The translations under genes were made by a program, and so were the position numbers. The notes below the pieces were generated by a model, which ran no database searches, was not told the DNA's origin, and worked only from the letters and a program-made list of their open reading frames with translations. A DNA stretch of 64,000 nucleotides from VRUE01 sp963732225. GTDB taxonomy: Bacteria; Actinomycetota; Thermoleophilia; Solirubrobacterales; 70-9. How positions within the stretch are numbered: the first letter of the stretch is position 1; the number at the start of each line of letters is the position of its first letter. The DNA is taken from the NCBI GenBank assembly GCA_963732225.1, contig CAVSYR010000001.1, forward strand, positions 1-64,000, read 5' to 3'. Below are positions 38,770-47,037 of this stretch, piece after piece.

Positions 38770-39807
38770 TCAGGCGGCTGCAGATACCTCTGCGTCACCG
38801 CCACCCTGTGGGTCACGGGGAGTCGAGGCCCCATCACCGTCGGGTGGCGAATCACCGCTGAAGCTCTTGGTCTTGCCCGGCCGCAGGTAGACGATCTGAC
38901 CCTGGCGCAGCTCGAGCTTCTGCAGCTCGGCGCGGGTCAGCTGGGCCCAGACCTCGGTGCCGTCGGCAAGCACGAACTCGACCCGGATCTCGAAGCCGAG
39001 GGCGACGATGCGCTGCACCATCGCCTCCTCGGTGTTCTCGTCGGCGTCGAGCACGACGTCCATGTCGTGCGGGCGCACGAAGCCGTCGCCGAGCCGGTTG
39101 ACCTCGCCGACGAAGCTCATCACGAACTCGTTGGCCGGGTGGTCGTAGAGGTCGTCGGCGCTGCCGGACTGCTCCACCCTGCCCTCGTTCATCACCACCA
39201 GCTGGCCGGCGACGTCCATCGCCTCCTCCTGGTCGTGGGTGACGAAGATCGTCGTCACGTGCATCTCCTCGTGCAGGTGCCGCAGCCAGGTGCGCAAGTC
39301 CTTGCGCACCTTGGCGTCGAGCGCGCCGAAGGGCTCGTCGAGCAACAGCACCTGCGGCTCGACCGCCAGCGCCCTGGCCAGGGCCATGCGCTGGCGCTGG
39401 CCACCGGAGAGCTGCGAGGGATAGCGGTCGGCGAGACCGTCGAGCTGCACCAGCCGCAGCAGCTCGTGCACCCGGTCGGAGACTTTGGCCTTATCCCACT
39501 TGCGGATCTTCAGCCCGAAGCCAACGTTCTCGAAGACCGTCATGTGCTTGAAGGCGGCGTAGTGCTGAAAGACGAAGCCGACTTCGCGCTTCTGCGTCGG
39601 CTTCTTCGAGACGTCCTCGTCCTCGATCAGGACGCGGCCGGTGTCCAGGGTCTCGAGGCCGGCGATCGCCCGCAGCAGGGTCGACTTACCGCTGCCGCTC
39701 GGGCCGAGCAGGGCGGTCAGCGATCCGTCCGGGACCTCTATCGATACGTCGTTGAGGGCCCGAAAGTCCCCGAAGCTCTTGCTGGCTCCCTCGACTGAGA
39801 TTCCCAT
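38770..39807 (-). CDS. cysA: sulfate ABC transporter ATP-binding protein
   Basis: A 345-residue ATPase of the CysA type. It has Walker A LLGPSGSGKSTLLRAI, signature LSGGQRQRMALARAL, Walker B LLLDEPFGALDAKVR and H-loop FVTHDQEEAMDVAGQ. A C-terminal TOBE-like regulatory domain (residues about 240-330) follows. The C-terminal 30 residues are a poorly conserved Asp/Gly-rich tail. It shares one base with the stop of cysW (TGATG). It drives sulfate or thiosulfate import. Confidence 0.95.
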   Translation of the reverse strand: MGISVEGASKSFGDFRALNDVSIEVPDGSLTALLGPSGSGKSTLLRAIAGLETLDTGRVLIEDEDVSKKPTQKREVGFVFQHYAAFKHMTVFENVGFGLKIRKWDKAKVSDRVHELLRLVQLDGLADRYPSQLSGGQRQRMALARALAVEPQVLLLDEPFGALDAKVRKDLRTWLRHLHEEMHVTTIFVTHDQEEAMDVAGQLVVMNEGRVEQSGSADDLYDHPANEFVMSFVGEVNRLGDGFVRPHDMDVVLDADENTEEAMVQRIVALGFEIRVEFVLADGTEVWAQLTRAELQKLELRQGQIVYLRPGKTKSFSGDSPPDGDGASTPRDPQGGGDAEVSAAA

Positions 39808-40616
39808 CAGGCGTCCTCCTTTCTCTTTAGGACGTTCATTGCAAGCAGAGTGGTCAGGGCGAGCACGGCGAGTAGAACCGAGGCCCCAAAGGCACCTGGA
39901 AGGTTGAAGTTCTCGTACTGCTTCTCGACGAAGAGCGGCAGCGTCTGGGTTTGACCTGAGATCGAGCCGGAGACGACCGAGACTGCGCCGAACTCGCCCA
40001 GCACCCGGGCGGTGCTGAGGACGACGCCGTAGGCGACGCCCCAGCGGATCGCCGGCAGGGTCACTCGCCAGAAGGTCTGCCAGGCGTTGGCGCCCAGCGT
40101 CGATGCAGCCTGCTCCTGCTCGGTGCCGATCTCCTGCAGCACCGGCACCGTCTCACGCACGACGAAGGGCAGCGAGACGAAGACGCTGGCGAGGACCATC
40201 CCCGGCACCGAGAAGAGGATTTTGATGCCGGCTTCGGCGAGTCCCGGTTCGAGCCAACCCGTCGTCCCGTAGAGCAGGAAGAGCGAGAGGCCGATGACGA
40301 CCGGGGAGATCGCGAAGGGAAGATTGATCACGGCGTCGATCAGGGCATTGCCCCGCCATTTATGGCGGACCAGAAGCAGCGCGCAGCCGACCCCGAAGAT
40401 CGTGTTGAGCGGCACCGCGATCACCACCATCAGCAGGGTCAGCTTCAGCGCGTGCAGCCCGTCGGGGGAGGTGATCGCGTCGATCGGCGGCGCCAGGCCG
40501 TGTTCGAAGGTCTTGTAGAAGATCAGCACCAGGGGCAGCAGCAGGAGCAGGGTGATGTAGCCGAGGCCGAGGAAGCGCAGGCCCCAGCGGCTACGGGCGG
40601 AACTAGTCGCGTTCAT
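39807..40616 (-). CDS. cysW: sulfate ABC transporter permease CysW
   Basis: A 269-residue permease with six helices. It has the CysW-type features HALKLTLLMVVIAVPLNTIF, NLPFAISPVVIGLSLFLLYG, FVVRETVPVLQEIGTEQEQA and the EAA loop STLGANAWQTFWRVTLPAI. It overlaps cysT by 14 bases and cysA by one base. It is the second channel subunit of the sulfate importer. Confidence 0.94.
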   Translation of the reverse strand: MNATSSARSRWGLRFLGLGYITLLLLLPLVLIFYKTFEHGLAPPIDAITSPDGLHALKLTLLMVVIAVPLNTIFGVGCALLLVRHKWRGNALIDAVINLPFAISPVVIGLSLFLLYGTTGWLEPGLAEAGIKILFSVPGMVLASVFVSLPFVVRETVPVLQEIGTEQEQAASTLGANAWQTFWRVTLPAIRWGVAYGVVLSTARVLGEFGAVSVVSGSISGQTQTLPLFVEKQYENFNLPGAFGASVLLAVLALTTLLAMNVLKRKEDA

Positions 40617-41526
40617 CGTCGTCCTCCTTCTCGCCCGCGTGGAAGTCCTCGCCGCTCATCGGCATCGTCGTGAGGCCGGCGGTCGAGGCGCCCGAGCGCT
40701 CGTGACGACTGCCCCAGCGCTGGACCAGGCTGACCACCGCCAGCATCAGCACGGCCGCCGCCAGCAGGACGACCGAGACGGCGGCGGCGCCGGTGTCGTT
40801 GCCGGACTCGATCTGCTGGCGGATGAAGACCGAAGAGACCTGGGTGTCGGGTAGACCGCCGGCAAAGAGCAGGACTGAGCCGAACTCGCCGAGGGCGCGA
40901 GCGAAGGCCAGCGCCACGCCGGCGGCAAGGCCGGGCAGGAGGTTGGGGAAGATGATGCGGCGGAAGATCGTGAAGCCGCCCGCTCCAAGCGAGGCCGCCG
41001 CCTCCTCCATATCGCGGTCCATCTCGATCAGCAGCGGCTGCACGGCGCGAACGACAAAGGGCAAAGTGACGAAGAGCAGTGCGACGACGACCGCGGTTCG
41101 GGTCGCGGCGATGTCCACTCCAAGCGGGCTTTTGCTCCCCCAGAGCTCGATCAGGATCAGGCTGGCGACGATCGTCGGCAGGGCGAACGGCAGGTCGATG
41201 ACGGCATTGATGACCGCCTTGCCGGGGAATTCGTCGCGGACCAGCAGCCAGGCGAGGATCGTGCCGAAGACGCCGTTGATGAGGACCACGACCAGCGACG
41301 CGACCATGGTCAGCTCGAGCGAACGCAGCGCTTGCGGCGAGGTGACCTGGGTCCAGAAGGTCCCGATCCCGTCACTAAGGGACTGATTCGTCAGCGCCGC
41401 CAGCGGCAGCAGTACGAGGACGCTGAGGTAGAGGACAACGAGGCCCCGTCCCAGGCCGGCGCCGACCCCGGGCAGGCGAATGCCTGCCCGGGGTGACGCT
41501 GGTCTGGTTGCTGCCTGAGCCTCCAT
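40603..41526 (-). CDS. cysT: sulfate ABC transporter permease CysT (CysU)
   Basis: A 307-residue permease with the CysT pattern: LVVLYLSVLVLLPLAALTNQ, VINAVIDLPFALPTIVASLI, FVTLPFVVRAVQPLLIEMDR and EEAAASLGAGGFTIFRRIIF. The C-terminus after the last helix is an acidic tail (FHAGEKEDDDERD). It begins 3 bases after the sbp stop. It forms the membrane path with CysW. Confidence 0.94.
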   Translation of the reverse strand: MEAQAATRPASPRAGIRLPGVGAGLGRGLVVLYLSVLVLLPLAALTNQSLSDGIGTFWTQVTSPQALRSLELTMVASLVVVLINGVFGTILAWLLVRDEFPGKAVINAVIDLPFALPTIVASLILIELWGSKSPLGVDIAATRTAVVVALLFVTLPFVVRAVQPLLIEMDRDMEEAAASLGAGGFTIFRRIIFPNLLPGLAAGVALAFARALGEFGSVLLFAGGLPDTQVSSVFIRQQIESGNDTGAAAVSVVLLAAAVLMLAVVSLVQRWGSRHERSGASTAGLTTMPMSGEDFHAGEKEDDDERD

Positions 41527-41529
41527 CGA

Positions 41530-42573
41530 TCAGCCGGAGGTGGAGACTCCGAGTTCGTTCTCGATCTTGGCGACAGAGCCAGTTTCTTCGTCGAAGAATT
41601 CGTCGTTGACTTTGCCCCAGCCACCGAACTGGCTGATCTTGAACAGATCCTTCGGGGTCGGGAACTGCTTCGGATCGACCAGCTTCGGGTTGACCGGGCG
41701 ATAACCGTTTTCGGCCCAGATTTCCTGGCCTTCGTCAGACCAGATGAACTTGAGGAAATCTTCCGCTGCCGGCTCCGGCGCGCCTTTGGTGACCGCGATC
41801 GGGGTTTCGATCTGGATCGTCGAGGGCGGCACGATGTGTTCGACTTCTTCGCCTTCTTTTTCGGCCTTGATCGCCTCGTTCTCGTAGCCAAGCAGGACGT
41901 CGCCCTGGCCCTGGGTGAAGGCGGAGAGTGCGTCGCGGGCGCTGCCCGGCTGCGCGACCGTCTTTTCCAGCAGGGTCTTGACGCCTTCCAGCGCCTGATC
42001 GGGCGACTTGCCCTCGTTGATCAGCGTGCCGTAGACGGCCATGATGTTCCAGCGCGCCGCGCCGGAGCTGAACGGGTTGGGGGTGACGACGTTGGCGTCC
42101 TTGCTCAGCACGTCGTCGAGCGAGTGGATTCCCTTCGGGTTGCCCTTGCGGACGGTGATCACGACCACCGAGTCCTGGGCGATGCCGCCATAGGGCTGTT
42201 TTTCCCAGTCTTTGGAGACGATTTCGCCTTCTTCGACCAGCCGTTCCATGTCGCCGGCCTGGGCGAAGTGGACGACCGAGGCGGGCTGGCCAGCGGCCAC
42301 CGCGCGACTCTGGTCGCCGGAGGCGCCAAAGGAGTTGCTGAAGCTGACACCGCTGCCCGCGGAGGTCTTTTCGAACGCCGGCTCCAGGTCTTCCTGGTAG
42401 ACGGATTCGGGAGTGGAGTAGCCGACCACGTCGAGCTTGCCGCCCCCTGAGGAGGAGCTGCTGTCACTGCTGCTACTTCCACATCCGGCGACCACAGCTG
42501 CCAACGCAAAAAGGGCGGCCAGAAGGGCCGCGTTGACGCTGCGCCGCCGGGTTACCTTGCGCGCGTTCCGCAT
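41530..42573 (-). CDS. sulfate-binding lipoprotein
   Basis: A 347-residue periplasmic-type binding protein of the Sbp/CysP family. The signal ends in a lipobox (AAVVAGCGSSSS), so it is membrane-anchored. Family features are VSFSNSFGASGDQSRAVAAG, KGNPKGIHSLDDVL, TPNPFSSGAARWNIMAVYG and VLLGYENEAIKAE. It is the first gene of the sulfate operon. A short A+T-rich leader with a CTTCT/AGAAG dyad lies 50-60 bases upstream and could hold the promoter or operator. Confidence 0.92.
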   Translation of the reverse strand: MRNARKVTRRRSVNAALLAALFALAAVVAGCGSSSSDSSSSSGGGKLDVVGYSTPESVYQEDLEPAFEKTSAGSGVSFSNSFGASGDQSRAVAAGQPASVVHFAQAGDMERLVEEGEIVSKDWEKQPYGGIAQDSVVVITVRKGNPKGIHSLDDVLSKDANVVTPNPFSSGAARWNIMAVYGTLINEGKSPDQALEGVKTLLEKTVAQPGSARDALSAFTQGQGDVLLGYENEAIKAEKEGEEVEHIVPPSTIQIETPIAVTKGAPEPAAEDFLKFIWSDEGQEIWAENGYRPVNPKLVDPKQFPTPKDLFKISQFGGWGKVNDEFFDEETGSVAKIENELGVSTSG

Positions 42574-42690
42574 AGAAAGGAATCCTTTCTTTCTCTACTG
42601 ATTTAGTTTTTTGAGCGACTTACTTCTAAATAAGAAGTTCGGCAGGGTAGCACAATGTCGATCGGCAAAGTAGTAAATGCCGATCCGGAT

Positions 42691-43248
42691 TCAGGAATTC
42701 CGAATCAGGCGGTTAGGACCCGGTGGTCCTCGGGTCCGGGGCGCAGAATCAGCACCTCGGCCGGGGCCTTGTCGAGCAGCCGAGACGAGGTCGTCGCCGG
42801 AGAAGCCGGGGGCACCAGTCGCGGTGGCCGAGACGACGACGCGGTCGAAGGTTTCGTGCTCGAGCAGGCGACTGAGCGCGTGGCGGTAGCTGCGGCCGCG
42901 TTCGACCCGGGCGTCGACCGGCACGCCCTGGCCGGTGGCGCGTTGTTCGATCGCCTCCAGCATCGGCATCGCCTTCGCCGCCTCGGCCGGGATCGCGCAC
43001 TCCAGCGGCAGTTGCTTCGGCACCGCGGCGAGGTAGGCGGGCATCAGCGTCGCCTGCTCGGCCTTGGCTAGGCGCAGGGCGGCGTCGAGGGCGCGGCGCG
43101 AGATCTCGGTGCCGGTGAAGGGAAGCAGGATCTGGTGCACCTGCTGCGGCCGCTCCGAGCGCTTGCCACGCCAGCGCGTGCTGGCGATCAGGTAGCCGCC
43201 GAAGAGGCCGAGCAGGAGAGCGAGGCCGACGAGGAAGTGCTCGATCAC
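42691..43248 (-). CDS. membrane-anchored universal stress protein with C-terminal frameshift
   Basis: An N-terminal membrane helix (MIEHFLVGLALLLGLFGGYL) is followed by a UspA domain (QILLPFTGTEISRRALDAAL to FDRVVVSATATGAPGFSGDD). After GFSGDDLVS the frame reads an unlikely Arg/Pro-rich tail to 42691. Another frame of the same strand, entered near 42780, reads LLDKAPAEVLILRPGPED and stops at 42705, which is the normal Usp C-terminus. A one-base insertion or two-base deletion (or a sequencing error) therefore disrupts the last 25 or so residues. It overlaps the KdpD-like gene by 4 bases as the last gene of the kdp operon. Confidence 0.8.
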   Translation of the reverse strand: MIEHFLVGLALLLGLFGGYLIASTRWRGKRSERPQQVHQILLPFTGTEISRRALDAALRLAKAEQATLMPAYLAAVPKQLPLECAIPAEAAKAMPMLEAIEQRATGQGVPVDARVERGRSYRHALSRLLEHETFDRVVVSATATGAPGFSGDDLVSAARQGPGRGADSAPRTRGPPGPNRLIRNS

Positions 43249-44369
43249 CCGGCCTCCTCCCTGCCGCCGCGGTGGGCAACGATCCTCACGTCGACGCCGG
43301 CCGGCGTCGCCTTCATCAGGCGCTGTGGCAACGGTTCGCGCAGGCGGCCGAGGCCTTTCCTCGGCAGTGACTCGCCGACCATCAGGTAGGTGCTGCCGCG
43401 CTCGCGCACCACCCGCGCCACCGCCGCGACGAGGTCGTCGTGCTCCTCGATCAGCAGCGTTGCCCCTAGCACCGAGGCGAGCTGGCGCAGCGCCGTCACC
43501 TGGCGCTCGACGTCGCCCTCGATCGGCTTGCCAGGTGGCTTCACCCAGAGCAGGTCGAGGGCGGTGCCGAGCCGCTGCGCCGAGCGCCAGGCGCGCCGCA
43601 CCAGGCGCTGCGAGCTGGGCGTCGGCCGGACCAAAGCGAGCAGCCTCTCCCCCACCGCCTGCGGCACCTCGGCGGCGAGCCGCTCTTCGCGCGTGCCGAG
43701 CTGCTCGGGAACGTGCAAGGTAAGTCGCTTGGACTCGACCTCCTCGGCGACCTGGCGCAGGCTGACCTCGCGCAGCGCCGCCAGGTTCTCGATCCGAAAG
43801 AAGTTGTCGAGGGCGGCCTGAATATTCTCGCCCGGGTAGATCTTGCCGGCGCGCAGGCGCGCCACCAGGGCCTCCGGCGTGAGGTCGATCAGCACCACCT
43901 CGTCGGCGGTGCCGAGCACCGAGTCGGGGACCGTCTCCCGAACCCGCACGCCGGTCAGCTCGGCGACCCGATCGTTGAGCGACTCGAGGTGCTGGACGTT
44001 GACGGTCGAGAAGACGTCGATCCCGGTCGCCAGCACGTCGGCGATGTCCTCGTAGCGCTTCTCGTGCTCGAGCCCCGGCGGGTTGCTGTGAGCGAGCTCG
44101 TCGATCAGGGCCAGGTCCGGACGGCGGGCGATCACGCCCGGCAGATCCATCTCCTCGACCTCCACATCGCGATAGGTGACTCTGCGCCGCTGCACAGCCT
44201 CGAGTCCACGCGCCTGGTCGCTGGTCTCCTGGCGCTTGTGCGGCTCCAGGTAGCCGATCGCGACGTCCCGCCCCGCCGCCACCTCGGCGTGGCCCTCCTG
44301 CAGCATCCGGTAGGTCTTCCCCACCCCGGCCGCCATGCCGAGAAAGATCTTGTAGTGGCCGCGGTCCAT
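43245..44369 (-). CDS. KdpD sensor half (N-terminal KdpD and Usp domains only)
   Basis: A 374-residue protein equal to the cytoplasmic N-terminal half of KdpD. The KdpD domain has the P-loop FLGMAAGVGKTYRMLQEG and conserved LIDELAHSNPPGLEHEKRYE and DVFSTVNVQHLESLND. The Usp domain lies at about residues 250-370 (ALDLLWVKPPGKPIEGD, YLMVGESLPRKGLGRL). No membrane helices or histidine kinase domain are present; these are in the separate gene at 52702-53835. It sits directly after kdpB in the operon. Confidence 0.92.
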   Translation of the reverse strand: MDRGHYKIFLGMAAGVGKTYRMLQEGHAEVAAGRDVAIGYLEPHKRQETSDQARGLEAVQRRRVTYRDVEVEEMDLPGVIARRPDLALIDELAHSNPPGLEHEKRYEDIADVLATGIDVFSTVNVQHLESLNDRVAELTGVRVRETVPDSVLGTADEVVLIDLTPEALVARLRAGKIYPGENIQAALDNFFRIENLAALREVSLRQVAEEVESKRLTLHVPEQLGTREERLAAEVPQAVGERLLALVRPTPSSQRLVRRAWRSAQRLGTALDLLWVKPPGKPIEGDVERQVTALRQLASVLGATLLIEEHDDLVAAVARVVRERGSTYLMVGESLPRKGLGRLREPLPQRLMKATPAGVDVRIVAHRGGREEAG

Positions 44370-44386
44370 GCGGCGCCCCTCGGGGC

Positions 44387-46450
44387 CTACGCCCCCAGCA
44401 GGTTGTGGACGACCAGGTCGATCAGCTTGATCCCGATGAAGGGGGCGATCAGGCCACCGAGGCCGTAGAGCAGCATGTTGCGGCGCAGCAGCGCGGTGGC
44501 GCCGATCGGCCGGTAGCGGACGCCGCGCAGCGAGAGTGGGATCAGCAACGGGATGATCAGGGCGTTGAAGATCACCGCCGAGAGGATCGCCGATTCCGGC
44601 GTGCCCAGCGACATCACGTTGAGCGCGTCGAGCGGGCCCCGTTCGCCGGCCAGGGCGTAGGTGGTGGCGAACATCGCCGGCAGGATCGCGAAGTACTTGG
44701 CGACGTCGTTGGCGATCGAGAAGGTGGTCAGGGCGCCGCGGGTGATCAGCAGCTGCTTGCCGACCTCGACGATCTCGATCAGCTTGGTTGGATTGGAGTC
44801 GAGGTCGACCATGTTGCCCGCCTCCCGCGCCGCCTGGGTGCCGGTGTTCATCGCCACCCCGACGTCGGCCTGAGCCAGGGCCGGGGCGTCGTTGGTGCCG
44901 TCACCGGTCATCGCGATCAGCCGCCCGTCGGCCTGCTGCTCCTTGATCAGCTCGAGCTTGCGCTCGGGAGTCGCTTCGGCAAGGAAGTCGTCGACCCCGG
45001 CCTCTTCGGCGATCTTCGCCGCGGTCAGCTTGTTGTCGCCGGTGACCATGATCGTGCGGATGCCCATCGCCCGCAGCTGGTCGAAGCGGGCGCTCATCCC
45101 CTCCTTGATCACGTCCTTGAGGTAGACGACGCCGAGCACGCGCTCGTTGCGGGCGACGGCCAGCGGCGTGCCACCCTCGCGACCAATTCTGTTGAGCTCA
45201 CCGCGCAGCTCGGACGGCGCCCGCCCCCCCTCCTCCGCGACCCAGGACTCGATCGCATCGCCGGCGCCCTTGCGCAGGCGGGTGCCGTTGAAGTCGACGC
45301 CGCTCATCCGCGTCTCGGCGCTGAAGGGGACGAAGCTCGGCTCGTGGCCGTCGAACTCGTGCTCGCGGATCCCGTAATCCTTGGCGAGGACGACGATCGA
45401 GCGCCCCTCCGGCGTCTCGTCGGCGAGCGAGGACATCTGCGCCGCCTCGGCCAGCTCCGCGGCACTGACCCCCGGCATCGGCGTGAACTCGACCGCCTCG
45501 CGGTTGCCGAGCGTGATCGTGCCGGTCTTGTCGAGCAGCAGCAGGTCGCAGTCGCCTGAGGCCTCGACCGCACGGCCGGAAAGAGCGAGCACGTTGCGGC
45601 GCACGAGCCGATCCATGCCGGCGATCCCGATCGCCGAGAGCAGTGCCCCGATCGTGGTCGGGATCAGGGCGACCAGTAGCGCGATCAGCGTCGTCTCCGA
45701 GAGTTCCGTGCCGGCGAAGAGGGCGAAGGGGCGCAACGAGACGACGACGATCACGAAGATCAGGGTGAGCGCTGCGAGCAGGATGCCGAGGGCGATCTCG
45801 TTCGGGGTCTTGCGCCGTTCCGCCCCCTCGACCAAGGCGATCATGCGGTCGAGGAACGATTTGCCCGGTTCCTGGGTGATCTCGACCACGATCCGGTCGG
45901 AGAGCACCCGGGTGCCGCCGGTGACGGCCGAGCGATCGCCGCCGGCCTCGCGGATCACCGGTGCCGACTCGCCGGTGATCGCCGACTCGTCGACCGAGGC
46001 GATGCCCTCGATCACGGTGCCGTCGCCGGGAATTGCCTCGCCCGTCTCGACCACGACGACATCGCCGCGAACGAGCTCCGAGGCCGGCTTCTCGCCACCG
46101 TCGCGCAGGCGCGCCGTGGTCTCCGAACGCATCGAGCGCAGGCTCGCCGCCTGGGCGCGGCCGCGGCCCTCGGCGAGCGCCTCGGCGAGGTTGGCGAAGA
46201 CGACCGTGAGCCAGAGCCAGACGGCGATCGTGAAGCTGAACCAGGCGGGCTCGTGGCCCCCTCCGAGCGGGCCGCCGCCGAAAACGCGGATCAGCCAGGC
46301 AACGGTGGTGATCACGGCGCCGATCTCGACCACCAACATCACCGGGTTGCGTGCCTGCACCCGCGGGTCGAGCTTGCGCAGCGACTCGAGCAGGGCCGGG
46401 CGCAGGATCTCGGGGTCGAAGAGGGAGCGGGCCTCGGTCTCGGTGCTCAT
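44387..46450 (-). CDS. kdpB: potassium-transporting ATPase subunit B
   Basis: A 687-residue P-type ATPase. It has the phosphorylation site LLLDKTGTITLGNREA, the actuator motif VDESAITGESAPVIRE, MVTGDNKLTAAKIAEEAGVD and TGDGTNDAPALAQADVG. The length matches KdpB. It couples ATP hydrolysis to K+ uptake through KdpA. Its ATG overlaps the kdpC stop by 4 bases, so kdpB is downstream of kdpC here rather than between A and C. Confidence 0.97.
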   Translation of the reverse strand: MSTETEARSLFDPEILRPALLESLRKLDPRVQARNPVMLVVEIGAVITTVAWLIRVFGGGPLGGGHEPAWFSFTIAVWLWLTVVFANLAEALAEGRGRAQAASLRSMRSETTARLRDGGEKPASELVRGDVVVVETGEAIPGDGTVIEGIASVDESAITGESAPVIREAGGDRSAVTGGTRVLSDRIVVEITQEPGKSFLDRMIALVEGAERRKTPNEIALGILLAALTLIFVIVVVSLRPFALFAGTELSETTLIALLVALIPTTIGALLSAIGIAGMDRLVRRNVLALSGRAVEASGDCDLLLLDKTGTITLGNREAVEFTPMPGVSAAELAEAAQMSSLADETPEGRSIVVLAKDYGIREHEFDGHEPSFVPFSAETRMSGVDFNGTRLRKGAGDAIESWVAEEGGRAPSELRGELNRIGREGGTPLAVARNERVLGVVYLKDVIKEGMSARFDQLRAMGIRTIMVTGDNKLTAAKIAEEAGVDDFLAEATPERKLELIKEQQADGRLIAMTGDGTNDAPALAQADVGVAMNTGTQAAREAGNMVDLDSNPTKLIEIVEVGKQLLITRGALTTFSIANDVAKYFAILPAMFATTYALAGERGPLDALNVMSLGTPESAILSAVIFNALIIPLLIPLSLRGVRYRPIGATALLRRNMLLYGLGGLIAPFIGIKLIDLVVHNLLGA

Positions 46451-47037
46451 CTGAGCGGCGCCTCCTTGTCGAGCGCGATGTTGAGTTCGAGCACGTTGAC
46501 GCCGGGCTCGCCGAGCAGGCCGAGCGATCGCCCGTCCGTGTTGGCGGAGATCAGGCCTTCGACCTGGGTGAGCGGGATGCGGCGAACGGCGGCGATCCGG
46601 TGCGCTTGGATCCGGGCGTTGGCTTCGGAGATATCGGGGTCGACACCGGAGGCAGACTGAGTTACCGCATCGACCGGAGTGTCTTCGCTGGTCAGTGATT
46701 TGTCGAAGGGCTTCTCCTGGTGCAGGTAGGCCTTGATGTATTCGCGGACTTCTTCGCGCGCTTCGGCGCTGTTGGGGCCGGCGTTGCCAAAGTAGGTGAC
46801 GTTGCCCGAGTATTCGGTCGCCGAGGGCCGCGACTGGAAGTAGGCCGGCTTGCCCCTGAAGTCCTGCCCGATCAGGCTCGAGCCGACGACCCTGCCGTCG
46901 AAGCTCAGCTTGGAGCCGTTGGCCTTGCCCGGGAAGAGCACCTGGGAGATGCCGGTGATCGCCAGCGGGTAGACCAGGCCGAGGAAAACGGTCATGACGA
47001 CGACCGCGAGCAGCGAGGTGATCAGGTCCCTGCGCAC
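46447..47037 (-). CDS. kdpC: potassium-transporting ATPase subunit C
   Basis: The start chosen is GTG 47037 (VRRDLITSLLAVVVMTVFLG), sharing a base with the kdpA stop (TAGTG). The 196-residue product has one N-terminal helix and the KdpC features GLVYPLAITGISQVLFPGKA, GSSLIGQDFRGKPAYFQSRP and ASGVDPDISEANARIQAHRI. It stabilises the KdpFABC complex. The frame is open far upstream inside kdpA, which is coincidental. Confidence 0.95.
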   Translation of the reverse strand: MRRDLITSLLAVVVMTVFLGLVYPLAITGISQVLFPGKANGSKLSFDGRVVGSSLIGQDFRGKPAYFQSRPSATEYSGNVTYFGNAGPNSAEAREEVREYIKAYLHQEKPFDKSLTSEDTPVDAVTQSASGVDPDISEANARIQAHRIAAVRRIPLTQVEGLISANTDGRSLGLLGEPGVNVLELNIALDKEAPLR

